Of a stretch of 64,000 bases of DNA, positions 32,562 through 41,812 are shown piece after piece. A program made the translations under genes and the position numbers. The notes beneath the pieces are model-generated. The model was not told the origin of the DNA. It ran no database searches and saw only the letters and a list, made by a program, of their open reading frames with translations. Source of the stretch: an uncultured Treponema sp. (GTDB taxonomy: Bacteria; Spirochaetota; Spirochaetia; Treponematales; Treponemataceae); the NCBI GenBank assembly GCA_947165895.1, contig CAMVCB010000004.1, positions 62,001 through 126,000 of the forward strand, given 5' to 3'. Within the stretch, counting starts at the first letter, position 1. Every line of letters begins with the position of its first letter.

Positions 32562-32605
32562 ACTGCGAGTACAGCGCCAAACATTACTTTAATAAACTTT
32601 TTCAT
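32549..32605 (-). pseudogene. 5' remnant of an exported-protein gene
   Basis: ATG at 32605 with a GAGGTG ribosome site encodes MKKFIKVMFGAVLAVSLFL and stops where it overlaps the HTH remnant in another frame. It is an intact signal-peptide start with no protein behind it, so a deletion joined two unrelated genes here. Confidence 0.6.
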
Positions 32606-32718
32606 AAACACCTCATATAGTTTTTATTGTTTTAAATCACTATACAAAAAAAAAGTTCTTACGCAAGTCTCAGACAAAATTAGCATCCTGACTTTTCCAG
32701 TACTTTCTCTTTTTGAAA

Positions 32719-32892
32719 CTAACAAAATGCAGAAAAACCTTCTTCAATGTTTCTGCAAAAACACTTCGTTCTGATTTTGAAGGTTTAGTTTCTGTTGGTT
32801 TGATGGAAACAGTTCCTTTGAATAAAAGACTTACAGGATATACGAGAAGTAAAAATTTTGAATTACGTTTAGAGGAAATTAAGGGAAATTAG
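32719..32892 (+). pseudogene. Possible 3' fragment of an unidentified gene
   Basis: An open plus-strand frame ending at the TAG at 32890-32892 reads (C-terminal part) RSDFEGLVSVGLMETVPLNK then LTGYTRSKNFELRLEEIK. There is no good start or ribosome site, and the preceding 90 bases are noncoding-like. Family not recognised. The remaining 100 bases to the SDR gene are A+T-rich promoter-like DNA. Confidence 0.3.
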
Positions 32893-32992
32893 AGGAAAAT
32901 TTCCCCTAAGAAATTTACATTGACATTCCTCTATTTTATTTTTATTTTTAAATAGGTTTTTATAAGAGCAAATCTTTTTTTCGAGGTACTAT

Positions 32993-33769
32993 ATGTCTAA
33001 AAATTATTTTGATTTAAGTGGTCAGGTTGCAATTGTAACCGGATGTTCAACAGGTCTTGGTGTTCAGATGGCTAAGGCTCTTGCTAATCAGGGTGCAAAA
33101 ATTGTTGCAATTGCCCGCCGCAAGGAAAAGATTGATGCAGTAGCTAAGGAAATTGCTGATACTTATAAAGTAGAAACTCTTGCAATTCCATGTGATATCA
33201 CAGATACAGAAAAGGTAAACGCAGCCGTAGATGAAGTTATGAAAAAATTCGGCCGCATTGATATCGTAATCAACAATGCAGGAACTGGTGCAGTTGCTCC
33301 TGCAGAAGATATTACAGATGACCAGTTCAACGGTGAACTTAATGTTGATCTGGGAGGAACCTTCAAGGTTGCCCGCGCCGTTGCAAAAAAAGCAATGATT
33401 CCTGCAAAATATGGCCGTATTATCAACATAGCTTCTATGTACGGTCTTGTTGGAAATAAGGTTGCTCCTTGTTCTCCTTACCATGCCGCAAAGGGTGGCG
33501 TTGTAAACCTTACCCGCGGTCTTGCTTCTGAATGGGGAAAATACGGAATCAACGTAAACGCAATCTGCCCGGGTTATTTCTACAGTCCTCTCACAAAGGA
33601 AACTCTGGATTCAGATTTCTTCCAGCAGAACGCTCAGACAATGATTCCGCTTTCCCGCTATGGAAACGAAGGCGAGCTTGATACTGCCGCAATCTTCCTT
33701 GCAAGCCCTGCATCAAGCTATGTAACAGGCGTAATTCTGCCTGTAGACGGCGGCTATACATCAATGTAA
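32993..33769 (+). CDS. Short-chain dehydrogenase/reductase (gluconate 5-dehydrogenase-like)
   Basis: 258 residues, classical SDR. Cofactor loop TGCSTGLG, NNAG motif in IVINNAGTG, catalytic Ser in NIASMYG and Tyr-Lys in YHAAKGG, with the C-terminal PVDGGY. RRKEK after beta-2 favours NADP(H) or dual specificity. It resembles sugar-acid dehydrogenases (Gno/KduD group) more than FabG, but substrate is uncertain. Ribosome site GAGG upstream. Single gene; MATE transporter follows after 87 bases containing a GAGAACGT...ACGTTCTC inverted repeat. Confidence 0.88.
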   Translation: MSKNYFDLSGQVAIVTGCSTGLGVQMAKALANQGAKIVAIARRKEKIDAVAKEIADTYKVETLAIPCDITDTEKVNAAVDEVMKKFGRIDIVINNAGTGAVAPAEDITDDQFNGELNVDLGGTFKVARAVAKKAMIPAKYGRIINIASMYGLVGNKVAPCSPYHAAKGGVVNLTRGLASEWGKYGINVNAICPGYFYSPLTKETLDSDFFQQNAQTMIPLSRYGNEGELDTAAIFLASPASSYVTGVILPVDGGYTSM

Positions 33770-33856
33770 CGAGAACGTCGTAATCTTCCCTACAACTTCC
33801 GGATGCCTCGAACGTTCTCTGAACTTTCGCTCCGCTCAAGTTTTTGGAATATTTTT

Positions 33857-35242
33857 ATGAATGCATCGCTTTCAACAAAATTTAAGCATTTCCTCTATCC
33901 CGACCTTTTAAACGGAAGCATTTTTAAGGCTCTTGTGTCTTTTATGATTCCAATTGTGGTGTCATATCTTTTTCAGCAGCTTTACAACACGGCAGACACT
34001 GTAATCGTCGGGCATTACCTCAAGGAAGATTCTCTGGCCGCAATCGGAGCATCTTCTGCGATTTTTCAGATTATTCTGGATTTGGGAAACGGTTTTGGAA
34101 GCGGATGCAGTATTGTTGTTGCCCGTGCCTTTGGTTCGGGTGACAGACTTTACCTTAAACGCGTAGTTGCCGCCTCAATCATCATAATGATTTTTGTGAC
34201 AGCTGGCGTTACGGCCCTTTGTCTTTTAACCCTTAAGCCTCTTCTGCTTATGCTTGGAACTCCCGGCATGATTTTAGACCAGGCACTTTCTTATATATCA
34301 ATTGTTGCCATTTTTGGCGGTGTTCTTTTTGCCTATAATTTGTGTGCTGGACTTTTGCGGGCAATTGGAAATTCCTTCATGCCCCTGGTATTTTTGATTC
34401 TTTCTTCTATATTAAATGTGATTCTTGATATTCTTTTGATTACAAAATTCGGGATGGGAGTAGAAGGAACCGCAATCGCCACAGTTATTTCGCAGGGAAC
34501 TTCTGTAATTTTGTGCATCCTTTACATTCTTGCTAAGGCAAAAATCCTGATTCCCTCGCCGGCCAGCTTTAAGATTGGCGGCTGCGGAGCCTTTAAGCTT
34601 TACCGGGAAATTTTCCTTCAGGGACTTTCGATGGCACTTATGCTTGCAATCGTTGGCTCTGGAACTTTGATTTTGCAGTCTGCAATCAACGGTTTTGGAA
34701 CCTACATAATTGCGGGCCACACTGCAGCCAGAAAGCTTTTCTCCCTCAGCACCGTTGTGATTTTCAGTCTGGGAATTACATCTTCAACCTTTGTATCGCA
34801 GAATTACGGAGCAAAAAATCTGGCCCGTGCCAACAAAGGCGTAAACATCGCAATTCTTATTATCTGGTGCTATACCGCCCTTCTTCTGATTTTATCTCCT
34901 TTTATTGTCCGTCCGATTTTTGAATTCGTTTCAGGCTCTCAGAATCCTGAGCTTTTGAATTATGGAACAAAATATCTGCGTTTTGCCTATCCTTTTTTTA
35001 TTGTTCTTGGCCCTCTGATTGTTTTCAGAAATTCACTGCAGGGACTGGGTGCAAAACTCCTTCCCCTTGTTTCCAGCCTGGTTGAACTTGCCGGAAAAAT
35101 TCTCTTTACAATCATCATAATTCCCCGGCTTGGAATATGGGGAATCATTTTGTGTGAGCCTCTTATCTGGTGTGCGATGGCCCTTCAGCTGGCCTTTGCT
35201 TACCGTGGCAGGGTAAAAAAGATTTCTGAACAAAGCCTTTAG
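33857..35242 (+). CDS. MATE-family multidrug/cation antiporter
   Basis: 461 residues with about twelve membrane helices in two homologous halves. Landmarks: MIPIVVSYLFQQLYNTADTVIVGHYL at the start of the first half (longer than quoted motifs elsewhere), GFGSGCSIVVARAFGSGD, and in the second half GITSSTFVSQNYGAKN. The start is taken at the ATG at 33857; an upstream in-frame extension from 33803 is not family-like. Probably exports cationic compounds or metabolites using a Na+ or H+ gradient. Confidence 0.87.
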   Translation: MNASLSTKFKHFLYPDLLNGSIFKALVSFMIPIVVSYLFQQLYNTADTVIVGHYLKEDSLAAIGASSAIFQIILDLGNGFGSGCSIVVARAFGSGDRLYLKRVVAASIIIMIFVTAGVTALCLLTLKPLLLMLGTPGMILDQALSYISIVAIFGGVLFAYNLCAGLLRAIGNSFMPLVFLILSSILNVILDILLITKFGMGVEGTAIATVISQGTSVILCILYILAKAKILIPSPASFKIGGCGAFKLYREIFLQGLSMALMLAIVGSGTLILQSAINGFGTYIIAGHTAARKLFSLSTVVIFSLGITSSTFVSQNYGAKNLARANKGVNIAILIIWCYTALLLILSPFIVRPIFEFVSGSQNPELLNYGTKYLRFAYPFFIVLGPLIVFRNSLQGLGAKLLPLVSSLVELAGKILFTIIIIPRLGIWGIILCEPLIWCAMALQLAFAYRGRVKKISEQSL

Positions 35243-35298
35243 TGACAATTTCGTTTGCTATTTTCAATCTTACGCCATTTTGGTAAAATCATTCTATT

Positions 35299-35796
35299 AT
35301 GAGTAAAAATGAAAATCTTTGCCCTTGCGGTTCAGGGAAAACTTATGCAGAATGCTGCGAACCGATTATTAAAGGATCTGTAAAAGCTCCTACTGCGGAA
35401 GCTTGTATGCGTGCCCGCTATTCATCTTATGTAAAGCACGAAATTGACTTTATCATTAAATCCTGCGACGACGAAGAAGGTCTTGCAGAAATCGACAAGA
35501 AGGCTACTGAAGACTGGAGCCGCCAGTCACAGTGGAACGGTCTTAAAATCCTTCGCACCGAAAAAGGCGAAAAAGAAGGTGAAGAGATTGTTGAATTCAC
35601 AGCAGATTACACTCTGCACAATATGCACGAACTTCATCACGAAATTTCTTTGTTCAAGAAAATTAATGATGAATGGAAATATGTTGCAGGAAACGTAATT
35701 CCAGAAACTGTAAAACGCGTTGGCGCAAAAGTAGGCCGCAACGACCCATGTCCATGTGGCAGCGGTAAAAAATACAAACAGTGCTGCGGTCGCTAA
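35299..35796 (+). CDS. YchJ-family protein with two SEC-C zinc motifs
   Basis: 165 residues. N-terminal [15 protein letters not shown] and C-terminal [15 protein letters not shown] are SEC-C zinc-binding motifs; the middle is the NTF2-like YchJ domain ([18 protein letters not shown]...). Both ends are intact, the full usual layout. Function in bacteria is not established. Preceded by TATTATGAG without a strong ribosome site; rlmB follows after 70 bases. Confidence 0.85.
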   Translation: MSKNENLCPCGSGKTYAECCEPIIKGSVKAPTAEACMRARYSSYVKHEIDFIIKSCDDEEGLAEIDKKATEDWSRQSQWNGLKILRTEKGEKEGEEIVEFTADYTLHNMHELHHEISLFKKINDEWKYVAGNVIPETVKRVGAKVGRNDPCPCGSGKKYKQCCGR

Positions 35797-35816
35797 AAAA
35801 TGTGCGCATTAACTGT

Positions 35817-35841
35817 CAACTTTGTTCGCAGAACAAAGTTG
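35817..35841. other. Perfect hairpin upstream of rlmB
   Basis: CAACTTTGTTC, loop GCA, GAACAAAGTTG: an 11-bp perfect stem just before the AGGAGG ribosome site of the methyltransferase gene. It is not followed by T residues, so it is more likely a folded RNA or repeat than a terminator. Confidence 0.55.
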
Positions 35842-35866
35842 AGGTTGCGAGGAGGTAAACTAAAAG

Positions 35867-36658
35867 ATGAAAGGGAACATTACGCTCGCAACCGGATTTC
35901 ATAGTATAGAAGAAAAACTCCGCTCACTGAAAGACGGCTCAGTTTCCGGCTATAAGCTTTATTACAGTAAGCCTGGTCCCCGCGTAAAAAAAATTCTCGC
36001 TGCCGCTAAGGAAGCAGGAATTGCTGCAACTCAGGTTGAAGATAAAAAGCTTGATGAAATGGTTTCTTCACTTTCTCCGGCTTTGCGCGATCATCGTGGT
36101 CTTGTTCTTGAAATTGAAGGTCAGCAGAAAAAATTCGTAAATATTGTAGATTTTGATGCCTGGGTAAAATCCTTCGAAAAAGAGACCTGTACGGTTGTAA
36201 TTCTTGACCGGGTGACAGATCCTCACAATGTAGGTGCCATTATCCGAAGCTGTGATCAGTTCGGGGCAGATTTAGTCATTCTTCCTGAACACAAGGCTGC
36301 AAGTAAAGTTGAAGAAAACGACGTTATTGCAAGGACAAGCGCAGGCGCGTCGGCCTGGGTTCCTCTTGCTGTAGTGAATAATCTGGTGCGCGCGGTAGAA
36401 CAGCTTAAAGAAAAAGGCTTCTGGGTTTACGGAGCAGATGCAGGCGGTCAAACCTGCGGTCAGGTAGACTTTGCAGATAAATCTGTAATTGTGATGGGAA
36501 GCGAAGGAAGCGGAATGGCACAGTTACTTGAAAAACAGTGCGACACAATTGTATCTATTCCGACCTGCGGAAAAATTGACAGTCTGAATGTGTCGGTGGC
36601 AGCAGGCGTTTTACTTTTTGAGCGCTTCCGACGCCTGCAGTTTGGCGGGAAAAATTAG
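35867..36658 (+). CDS. rlmB: TrmH/RlmB-type rRNA 2'-O-methyltransferase
   Basis: SpoU/TrmH superfamily enzyme that methylates a guanosine 2'-OH in 23S rRNA. 263 residues. The N-terminal substrate-binding domain (about 1-95) precedes the catalytic knot. Motif 1 is DRVTDPHNVGAIIRSCDQFG, motif 2 is VIVMGSEGSGM and motif 3 is IPTCGKIDSLNVSVAAGV. AGGAGG ribosome site. RlmB versus a tRNA methyltransferase cannot be fully separated by eye, but the RlmB-like N-domain favours RlmB. Confidence 0.85.
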   Translation: MKGNITLATGFHSIEEKLRSLKDGSVSGYKLYYSKPGPRVKKILAAAKEAGIAATQVEDKKLDEMVSSLSPALRDHRGLVLEIEGQQKKFVNIVDFDAWVKSFEKETCTVVILDRVTDPHNVGAIIRSCDQFGADLVILPEHKAASKVEENDVIARTSAGASAWVPLAVVNNLVRAVEQLKEKGFWVYGADAGGQTCGQVDFADKSVIVMGSEGSGMAQLLEKQCDTIVSIPTCGKIDSLNVSVAAGVLLFERFRRLQFGGKN

Positions 36659-36663
36659 TGATG

Positions 36664-36734
36664 GTGTGAAGGTTTCGACCGTAAGCGCGAAAAAACATCA
36701 TCCTGAAAAAAAATAAAATCAGGATCAGGAGGCA
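36664..36734 (+). other. Structured leader before the HlyIII-like gene
   Basis: GATGGTGT (about 36660) pairs with ACATCATC (about 36697), enclosing a GGTTTCGACC hairpin. A second hairpin follows: ATCCTGA...TCAGGAT around an A-rich loop. It is not a match to any riboswitch I know; possibly a terminator of rlmB plus 5' leader. Confidence 0.3.
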
Positions 36735-36737
36735 GAA

Positions 36738-37640
36738 ATGTCAAGACAGGAAGATATTGCTTTAACAGCAGTAAGAAAATCAACTTTGAGGTCTTTGAAG
36801 GAAAAAAAGGCATCGCGTCTTGCTCAGATTAAGCGTGATTATGAAGCAGCAGTCCGCGAGGTTGAAATTCAGTATGATGAGGACCCGGAGCGTCTTAAGG
36901 CAAAGTATGCCGCCGCAGATTACGCTAAATCGGAAAAAGCCCGCAAACGTGCAGAAGCTAAAATTGCCCGCGAAAAATCTGCCATCGAAATTGCAAAAAA
37001 ATACCGTCCTTTTACTCTTGCAGAAGAAATTGCCAGCGCCATCGTTCAGGGAATTGGTGCCTGTCTTTTTGTTGCGGCAACTGCCTGCCTGGAAACTCTG
37101 GCAATCCGCAATGCTGTAAAATATGTAAATTTAACGACAGTAATGTACGCTTTGTTTGGTGCAACAATGATTATAATGTATGTTTTTTCATGTCTGCGTC
37201 ACTCAATTACAAACCGCCTTGCAAAGGATGTTTTCAACCGACTTTCGCATTTCTGTTCGTTTTTAATTATCGGCTGGGGCTACACTGCTTATACAATCAC
37301 CAAAATTGAAGGTCAGATTGGCTGGACTTTATTCGGAATTGTATGGGGACTTTCACTGATTGGTGCAATTATGTTTGCGATTTCCGGTGAACGCCTTAGC
37401 CGTCTGAATCTTGCCCTTTATATTATTGCCGGCTTCTCCGGTATTTTTGTGTGCAGGATCTTGTATAACGTGCTTTCTCCTGCAAGCTTCCAGATGCTGA
37501 TTATGGGTGCAGTTTTCTACATTATAGGACTTGTGTTCTACGGACTCAGAAAGTACCGCTTTATGCATTTTATAGGAAATATTCTGATGCTCGTTGCTAA
37601 CGTCAATATTTTCTTCAGTTTATTCTTTATAAATTCGTAG
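36738..37640 (+). CDS. Hemolysin III / PAQR-like membrane protein with a charged N-terminal extension
   Basis: 300 residues. Residues 1-90 are charged and helical, probably a coiled coil (EKKASRLAQIKRDYEAAVRE). The remaining about 210 residues have seven membrane segments in the HlyIII order, starting FTLAEEIASAIVQGIGA. Compared with typical members, His in the first helix is Gln. SCLRHS keeps the Ser and His of the S-x-x-x-H motif, and the C-terminal HFIGN has Asn where a second His is expected. Metal binding may be reduced. Role unknown. Confidence 0.7.
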   Translation: MSRQEDIALTAVRKSTLRSLKEKKASRLAQIKRDYEAAVREVEIQYDEDPERLKAKYAAADYAKSEKARKRAEAKIAREKSAIEIAKKYRPFTLAEEIASAIVQGIGACLFVAATACLETLAIRNAVKYVNLTTVMYALFGATMIIMYVFSCLRHSITNRLAKDVFNRLSHFCSFLIIGWGYTAYTITKIEGQIGWTLFGIVWGLSLIGAIMFAISGERLSRLNLALYIIAGFSGIFVCRILYNVLSPASFQMLIMGAVFYIIGLVFYGLRKYRFMHFIGNILMLVANVNIFFSLFFINS

Positions 37641-37644
37641 AACT

Positions 37645-37737
37645 ATGATAAAAATTGCTTCCATGCAATTTTTATCATGCAAGAAAACAAGTTTTCTTGC
37701 ACATTAATCTGGTTACTAAATGCGGCATCCATGCCGC
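37645..37737. other. Three consecutive perfect palindromic hairpins upstream of aspS
   Basis: ATGATAAAAATTGC/GCAATTTTTATCAT (14-bp stem, 37645-37678), TGCAAGAAAAC/GTTTTCTTGCA (11-bp, 37678-37701) and GCGGCAT/ATGCCGC (7-bp, 37722-37737). The first could terminate the HlyIII-like gene; the others may be part of an aspS leader. Confidence 0.6.
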
Positions 37738-37764
37738 TACTACATATATAAAAGGATTTTTATC

Positions 37765-39600
37765 ATGGAAAATACCAAAAGAACAGTTACCTGTGGCGAA
37801 CTTCGTGCCGCAGATGTTGGTAAAAAAGTTGTTTTGAACGGATGGGTAAGCCGTACCCGCGATTTGGGAGGCCTTGTATTTATCCGTCTCCGCGACCGCT
37901 ACGGAATTACTCAGGTTATGGTTGGTGACAAAGCCAGCGACAAAGTAAAGGAAATCGCTTCGTCTTTGAAAAGCGAATATTGTATTGCCGTTGAAGGTAT
38001 AGTTGCTGCCCGTGCAGAAAAAGATATCAATAAAGATATGGCAACCGGTGAAATTGAAGTTGAAGCATCTGATATCGAAATCTTTACAACTTCTCAGGAA
38101 TTGCCTTTCAGTATTGAAGAAGTTCGCCAGAAGGACGGAAGTATTGTACTTCCAAACGAAGATTTGCGCCTTAAATACCGCTATCTTGACCTTCGCCGCG
38201 ACCCAATGCAGAAGAATATCATCCTCCGTTCTCAGGTTACTTTTGCAACCCGCGAATACCTGACTTCAAAGGGATTTCTTGAAATTGAAACTCCGACTTT
38301 TATTAAATCTACACCGGAAGGAGCCCGTGACTACCTGGTTCCTAGCCGCGTTCATCCTGGAAAATTCTACTCACTTCCACAGAGCCCACAGCTTTACAAG
38401 CAGCTTCTGATGGTTTCAGGCTTTGATAAATATTTCCAGATTGCCCGCTGTTACCGTGATGAAGATGCCCGCGGAGACCGCCAGCCTGAGTTTACTCAGA
38501 TTGATATGGAAATGTCTTTTACAAACCGCGAAGAAGTTCTTTCTACAACAGAAGGAATGATGCAGTACATCTTCAAAAAGACAATGAACTACGATTTGCC
38601 TGCTAAGTTTGACCGCATCGCCTGGGAAGACGCTTTTGATTTCTACGGAAGCGACAAGCCTGATTTGCGCTTTGACATGAAGATGCAGGATGCAGCTTTT
38701 ATGGCTGACCTTGCAGACTTCAACGCATTCAAAGCCGGTGCTGCCAATGCCAGTCGACAAATTCAGCGACACAAGCGTTCAGGTCTTAAGGCTCTTGTTG
38801 TTAAAAACGTTGCAGATAAATACAGCCGCAAGAACATCGAAGCTCTGGAAGCAGTTGCAAAGACATACAAGGCAAAGGGTCTTGCCTGGATGAAGGTTGA
38901 TGCAGAAGGTAAGTTTGAAGGCGGAATTTCTAAGTTCTATGCCGGAAAAGAAGCTGAAATCTGCTCTAAACTTGGGGCAGAAAAGAACGATTTGCTCTTG
39001 TTCGTAAGTGATGAAAACTGGCAGCTTGCATGTACAGCCCTTGGTGCAGTACGCAAACAGCTTGGTAAAGATTTGAACCTCTATAATCCAAAGGATGAGT
39101 TCCACTTTGCATGGATTATCGACTTCCCTTACTTTGCATGGAATGAAGAAGAAAATAAGTGGGAAACAGAACACCACATGTTTACCCTTCCTCAGAAACA
39201 GTACTGGGATACTCTGGAATCTGATCCAGGGGCTGTAAAAGGTGACCTTTACGACTTAGTTTTGAACGGATACGAGCTTGCTTCTGGTTCTATGCGTATT
39301 AATGATCCTGCTCTTCAGCAGAGAATCTTCAAAATCGTCGGATATTCTGATGAGCGTGCACAGAAAGCATTCGGCTTCCTTGTTCAGGCCTTTAAGTTCG
39401 GTGCTCCTCCACACGGAGGAATTGCCCCGGGACTTGACCGCCTTATTATGCTCATGCGTCATGAGGAATCAATCCATGAGGTTATTGCCTTCCCTAAGAA
39501 TAACTTAGCGGCATCTCCAATGGATGAATGTCCAAGTCCGGTTGATGAGCAGCAGCTTAAAGATCTGCACATCACCTGCTACGACGTAGAAAAAGATTAA
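37765..39600 (+). CDS. aspS: Aspartyl-tRNA synthetase (bacterial type)
   Basis: 611 residues from the ATG at 37765, which has AAGGA upstream (the in-frame extension to 37720 is not family-like). The N-terminal OB anticodon domain has VVLNGWVSRTRDLGGLVFI. Class II motif 2 is ARCYRDEDARGDRQPEF, then the bacterial GAD insertion (about 315-425), and motif 3 GGIAPGLDRLIML. It charges tRNA-Asp; with asparaginyl-tRNA amidotransferase it could also act on tRNA-Asn, which cannot be decided here. No T-box is visible in the leader. Confidence 0.96.
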   Translation: MENTKRTVTCGELRAADVGKKVVLNGWVSRTRDLGGLVFIRLRDRYGITQVMVGDKASDKVKEIASSLKSEYCIAVEGIVAARAEKDINKDMATGEIEVEASDIEIFTTSQELPFSIEEVRQKDGSIVLPNEDLRLKYRYLDLRRDPMQKNIILRSQVTFATREYLTSKGFLEIETPTFIKSTPEGARDYLVPSRVHPGKFYSLPQSPQLYKQLLMVSGFDKYFQIARCYRDEDARGDRQPEFTQIDMEMSFTNREEVLSTTEGMMQYIFKKTMNYDLPAKFDRIAWEDAFDFYGSDKPDLRFDMKMQDAAFMADLADFNAFKAGAANASRQIQRHKRSGLKALVVKNVADKYSRKNIEALEAVAKTYKAKGLAWMKVDAEGKFEGGISKFYAGKEAEICSKLGAEKNDLLLFVSDENWQLACTALGAVRKQLGKDLNLYNPKDEFHFAWIIDFPYFAWNEEENKWETEHHMFTLPQKQYWDTLESDPGAVKGDLYDLVLNGYELASGSMRINDPALQQRIFKIVGYSDERAQKAFGFLVQAFKFGAPPHGGIAPGLDRLIMLMRHEESIHEVIAFPKNNLAASPMDECPSPVDEQQLKDLHITCYDVEKD

Positions 39601-39635
39601 AAAATTAATTGTTTCTATATAATTGATATAAAAGT

Positions 39636-39679
39636 TGCCAATGCCCCAAAATATTAGTATGAAAAAATGGGCATTGGCA
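39636..39679. terminator. Bidirectional hairpin terminator between aspS and the ABC operon
   Basis: TGCCAATGCCC pairs perfectly with GGGCATTGGCA over a 22-base loop. GCTTCGTTTTT follows on the plus strand, and an A/T-rich run precedes it for the minus strand. It ends both converging units. Confidence 0.65.
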
Positions 39680-39747
39680 GCTTCGTTTTTACTTTCGATA
39701 GGGACTCAATTCTGGAGAAATTACACTGGAACTTTTCCTTAATCTTT

Positions 39748-40674
39748 TTAACGTGTACCCTTATCGTAAGGAATTCCTTCTGCCTTAGGAGCGCGGGAAT
39801 TCTTTGATGTAAAGGCAAGTACGACAAGCGAGATGATGTATGGAAGCATTTTGTAAACGTCGCCCGGTACAAGGTGGATTAAAAAGTCAAAGGCTGAGTA
39901 AGTGTCGGCTACAGCGCGGAAGGCACCAAAAAGCAGGGCACTTGCGGCAATCTTAAGAGGATTCCACTGACCAAAAATCATAACGGCAAGGGCAAGGAAG
40001 CCTGCTCCGGCAACACCGTACATAAAATCCCACTGGCTGTTAGCGGCAGAAATATAGATGATTCCTCCAACGCCGCCGCACAAGCCCGAAATCAAAACTC
40101 CCGAATAGCGCATTTTGTAAACGTTGATACCAACGCTGGCTGCTGCCTGAGGATGTTCACCGCAGGCCATAAGACGAAGGCCAAATCTTGTCTTAAACAA
40201 AACAACGTAGCCAGCCGCAATCAAAATTAAAGTCAAAATCATGTAGATGTTAAAATCACCCAAAAGGAAAACCTTGCGGTTCTGAATGTAATCCAGAATT
40301 GCCGAAGGATTTTGTCCGGCAGAGCGGGCATTATTAAAAGATTTAACGATTACAACCGAAGCCGCAGTAGCCAGCATATTCATTGCAGTTCCTACAAGAG
40401 TCTGGTCGGCCTTAAAGTTGATGGCGGCCACCGCAAGGAAAAGAGAATAAATCATTCCAAAAATGATGCTGGTTAAAATCGTCAGTAAAATAATACAGAT
40501 GGCCGGAGTTGATGGCGGAAGAGAATACAAAATAAAGGCACCGCCCAGCGCACCCATAACCATAGTACCTTCAAGTCCCAGGTTGATGACACCACTGCGC
40601 TCACTGAACATGCCGCCGAAGGCTACGAAAATCAAAACTGATGCGTAAATTAAAGTATATTGAATAAGTAACAT
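39748..40674 (-). CDS. Nucleoside ABC transporter, second permease
   Basis: 308 residues with about nine hydrophobic segments. Typical of PnrD/NupQ-type permeases: GMFSERSGVINLGLEGTMVMGAL near the start, ACGEHPQAAASVGINVYKMR (the coupling EAA-like loop) in the middle and ALLFGAFRAVADTYSAF near the end. GGGGAAG ribosome site. Last gene of the four-gene operon; 15 bases after the first permease. Confidence 0.88.
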   Translation of the reverse strand: MLLIQYTLIYASVLIFVAFGGMFSERSGVINLGLEGTMVMGALGGAFILYSLPPSTPAICIILLTILTSIIFGMIYSLFLAVAAINFKADQTLVGTAMNMLATAASVVIVKSFNNARSAGQNPSAILDYIQNRKVFLLGDFNIYMILTLILIAAGYVVLFKTRFGLRLMACGEHPQAAASVGINVYKMRYSGVLISGLCGGVGGIIYISAANSQWDFMYGVAGAGFLALAVMIFGQWNPLKIAASALLFGAFRAVADTYSAFDFLIHLVPGDVYKMLPYIISLVVLAFTSKNSRAPKAEGIPYDKGTR

Positions 40675-40689
40675 AATCTTCCCCTTATC

Positions 40690-41811
40690 TTAGTTTTTAG
40701 TCTCGGCTGCGTTTTTATCAATAAGCTTAGCAATAAATGTTTTGAGCAGGAACATAAAGGCACAGCAGTAGATAATAATAGAAGAAATCAAATCAGCAAT
40801 CTGAGGGTTGAAGTATTTTGTATCAATAAAGCTTCCGCCCTGGGTAATGTGCTGAATAAAGAAACCGGCAAAAATTACACCAATCGGATTGAGGGCACCA
40901 AGGAAGGCAACCGCAATTCCATTAAAGCCCATGCCTGGAACTACTGAACTTGTCTTCCATGGCTGGATGTCTGTAAGGTAGTAAAGGGCAGCTCCAAGGC
41001 CCGCAATTGCGCCCGAAATAATCATTGTAAGGATGATATTCTGCTTGTCTTTCATACCTGCGTATTTTGCGGCATGCTTGTTCAGACCGGTTGCGCGAAG
41101 CTCGTAGCCAAGAACTGTTTTTGTAAGAACGATGTAAATAACAAGAGCAAGAATAATTGTAATCGGGATAGCGATGGAAACATATTCATTGTCATGGAAG
41201 AATTTTCCAAGACCGCAGGTTGGCAAAAGTGAACGCGGTGAAGTTGCGGCAATAGAGAAGGTTTCTGATTTTCCAACGTTCATGACTTTTTCATTCTGCA
41301 TAAGGATGTTTACAAGGTAAAGACCAATCCAGTTGAGCATGATTCCGGCAATAACTTCGTTTACGTTGCAGAGTGCCTTTAAAAGTCCGGCAAGTGCCGC
41401 CCATGCAGCAGCAGCCAGAACTGCCAGAATAATACAGATAAACCATGGAAGATGCCAGTAAAGTGCCGACCAGAGGGTAATTCCGATTCCGATACAGTAT
41501 TGACCTGCAATTCCGATGTTGAAAAGACCTGATTTGTAGGCAAAAAGAACTCCGATTCCGCAGAGGATGAGAGGAACTGCCTTTACCAGTGTCTGACCAA
41601 GGTAATACCAGCGTTTTCCAACGTTGCGGTAATACATAAAGTTTTTGAGGATTACGCTGATAGCTTTAGGCGCGTGTTCAGCGTTTATAATCAAGAGGAT
41701 GATAAATCCGACTAAAATTCCCAGAACGGCGCACAAAACAGCCGAAAGAATTGAATGAAAAGAGCCGGAACTTAAAAGTGATTTGAATTTATTTGATTTT
41801 GAATCTGCCAT
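40690..41811 (-). CDS. Nucleoside ABC transporter, first permease
   Basis: 373 residues from the ATG at 41811, one base after the TAA of the ATPase gene and with GGAGGC inside that gene's end. About ten membrane segments; LFNIGIAGQYCIGIG and the loop LRATGLNKHAAKYAGM match PnrC/NupP permeases. Works with 39748-40674 as a heterodimer. A longer in-frame start at 41925 overlaps the ATPase gene and is rejected. Confidence 0.88.
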   Translation of the reverse strand: MADSKSNKFKSLLSSGSFHSILSAVLCAVLGILVGFIILLIINAEHAPKAISVILKNFMYYRNVGKRWYYLGQTLVKAVPLILCGIGVLFAYKSGLFNIGIAGQYCIGIGITLWSALYWHLPWFICIILAVLAAAAWAALAGLLKALCNVNEVIAGIMLNWIGLYLVNILMQNEKVMNVGKSETFSIAATSPRSLLPTCGLGKFFHDNEYVSIAIPITIILALVIYIVLTKTVLGYELRATGLNKHAAKYAGMKDKQNIILTMIISGAIAGLGAALYYLTDIQPWKTSSVVPGMGFNGIAVAFLGALNPIGVIFAGFFIQHITQGGSFIDTKYFNPQIADLISSIIIYCCAFMFLLKTFIAKLIDKNAAETKN

Positions 41812-41812
41812 T

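Noticed and set aside
32541..32774. 77-codon plus-strand reading frame between Fic and SDR genes
   Set aside because: It runs across the HTH and signal-peptide remnants on the other strand, has no ribosome site and no recognisable motif.
36659..36735. tmRNA, fluoride or c-di-GMP riboswitch in the leader of the HlyIII-like gene
   Set aside because: GGTTTCGACC and GATGGTGT suggested tmRNA or a crcB motif, but the segment is far too short for tmRNA and the second conserved halves of the riboswitches are missing.
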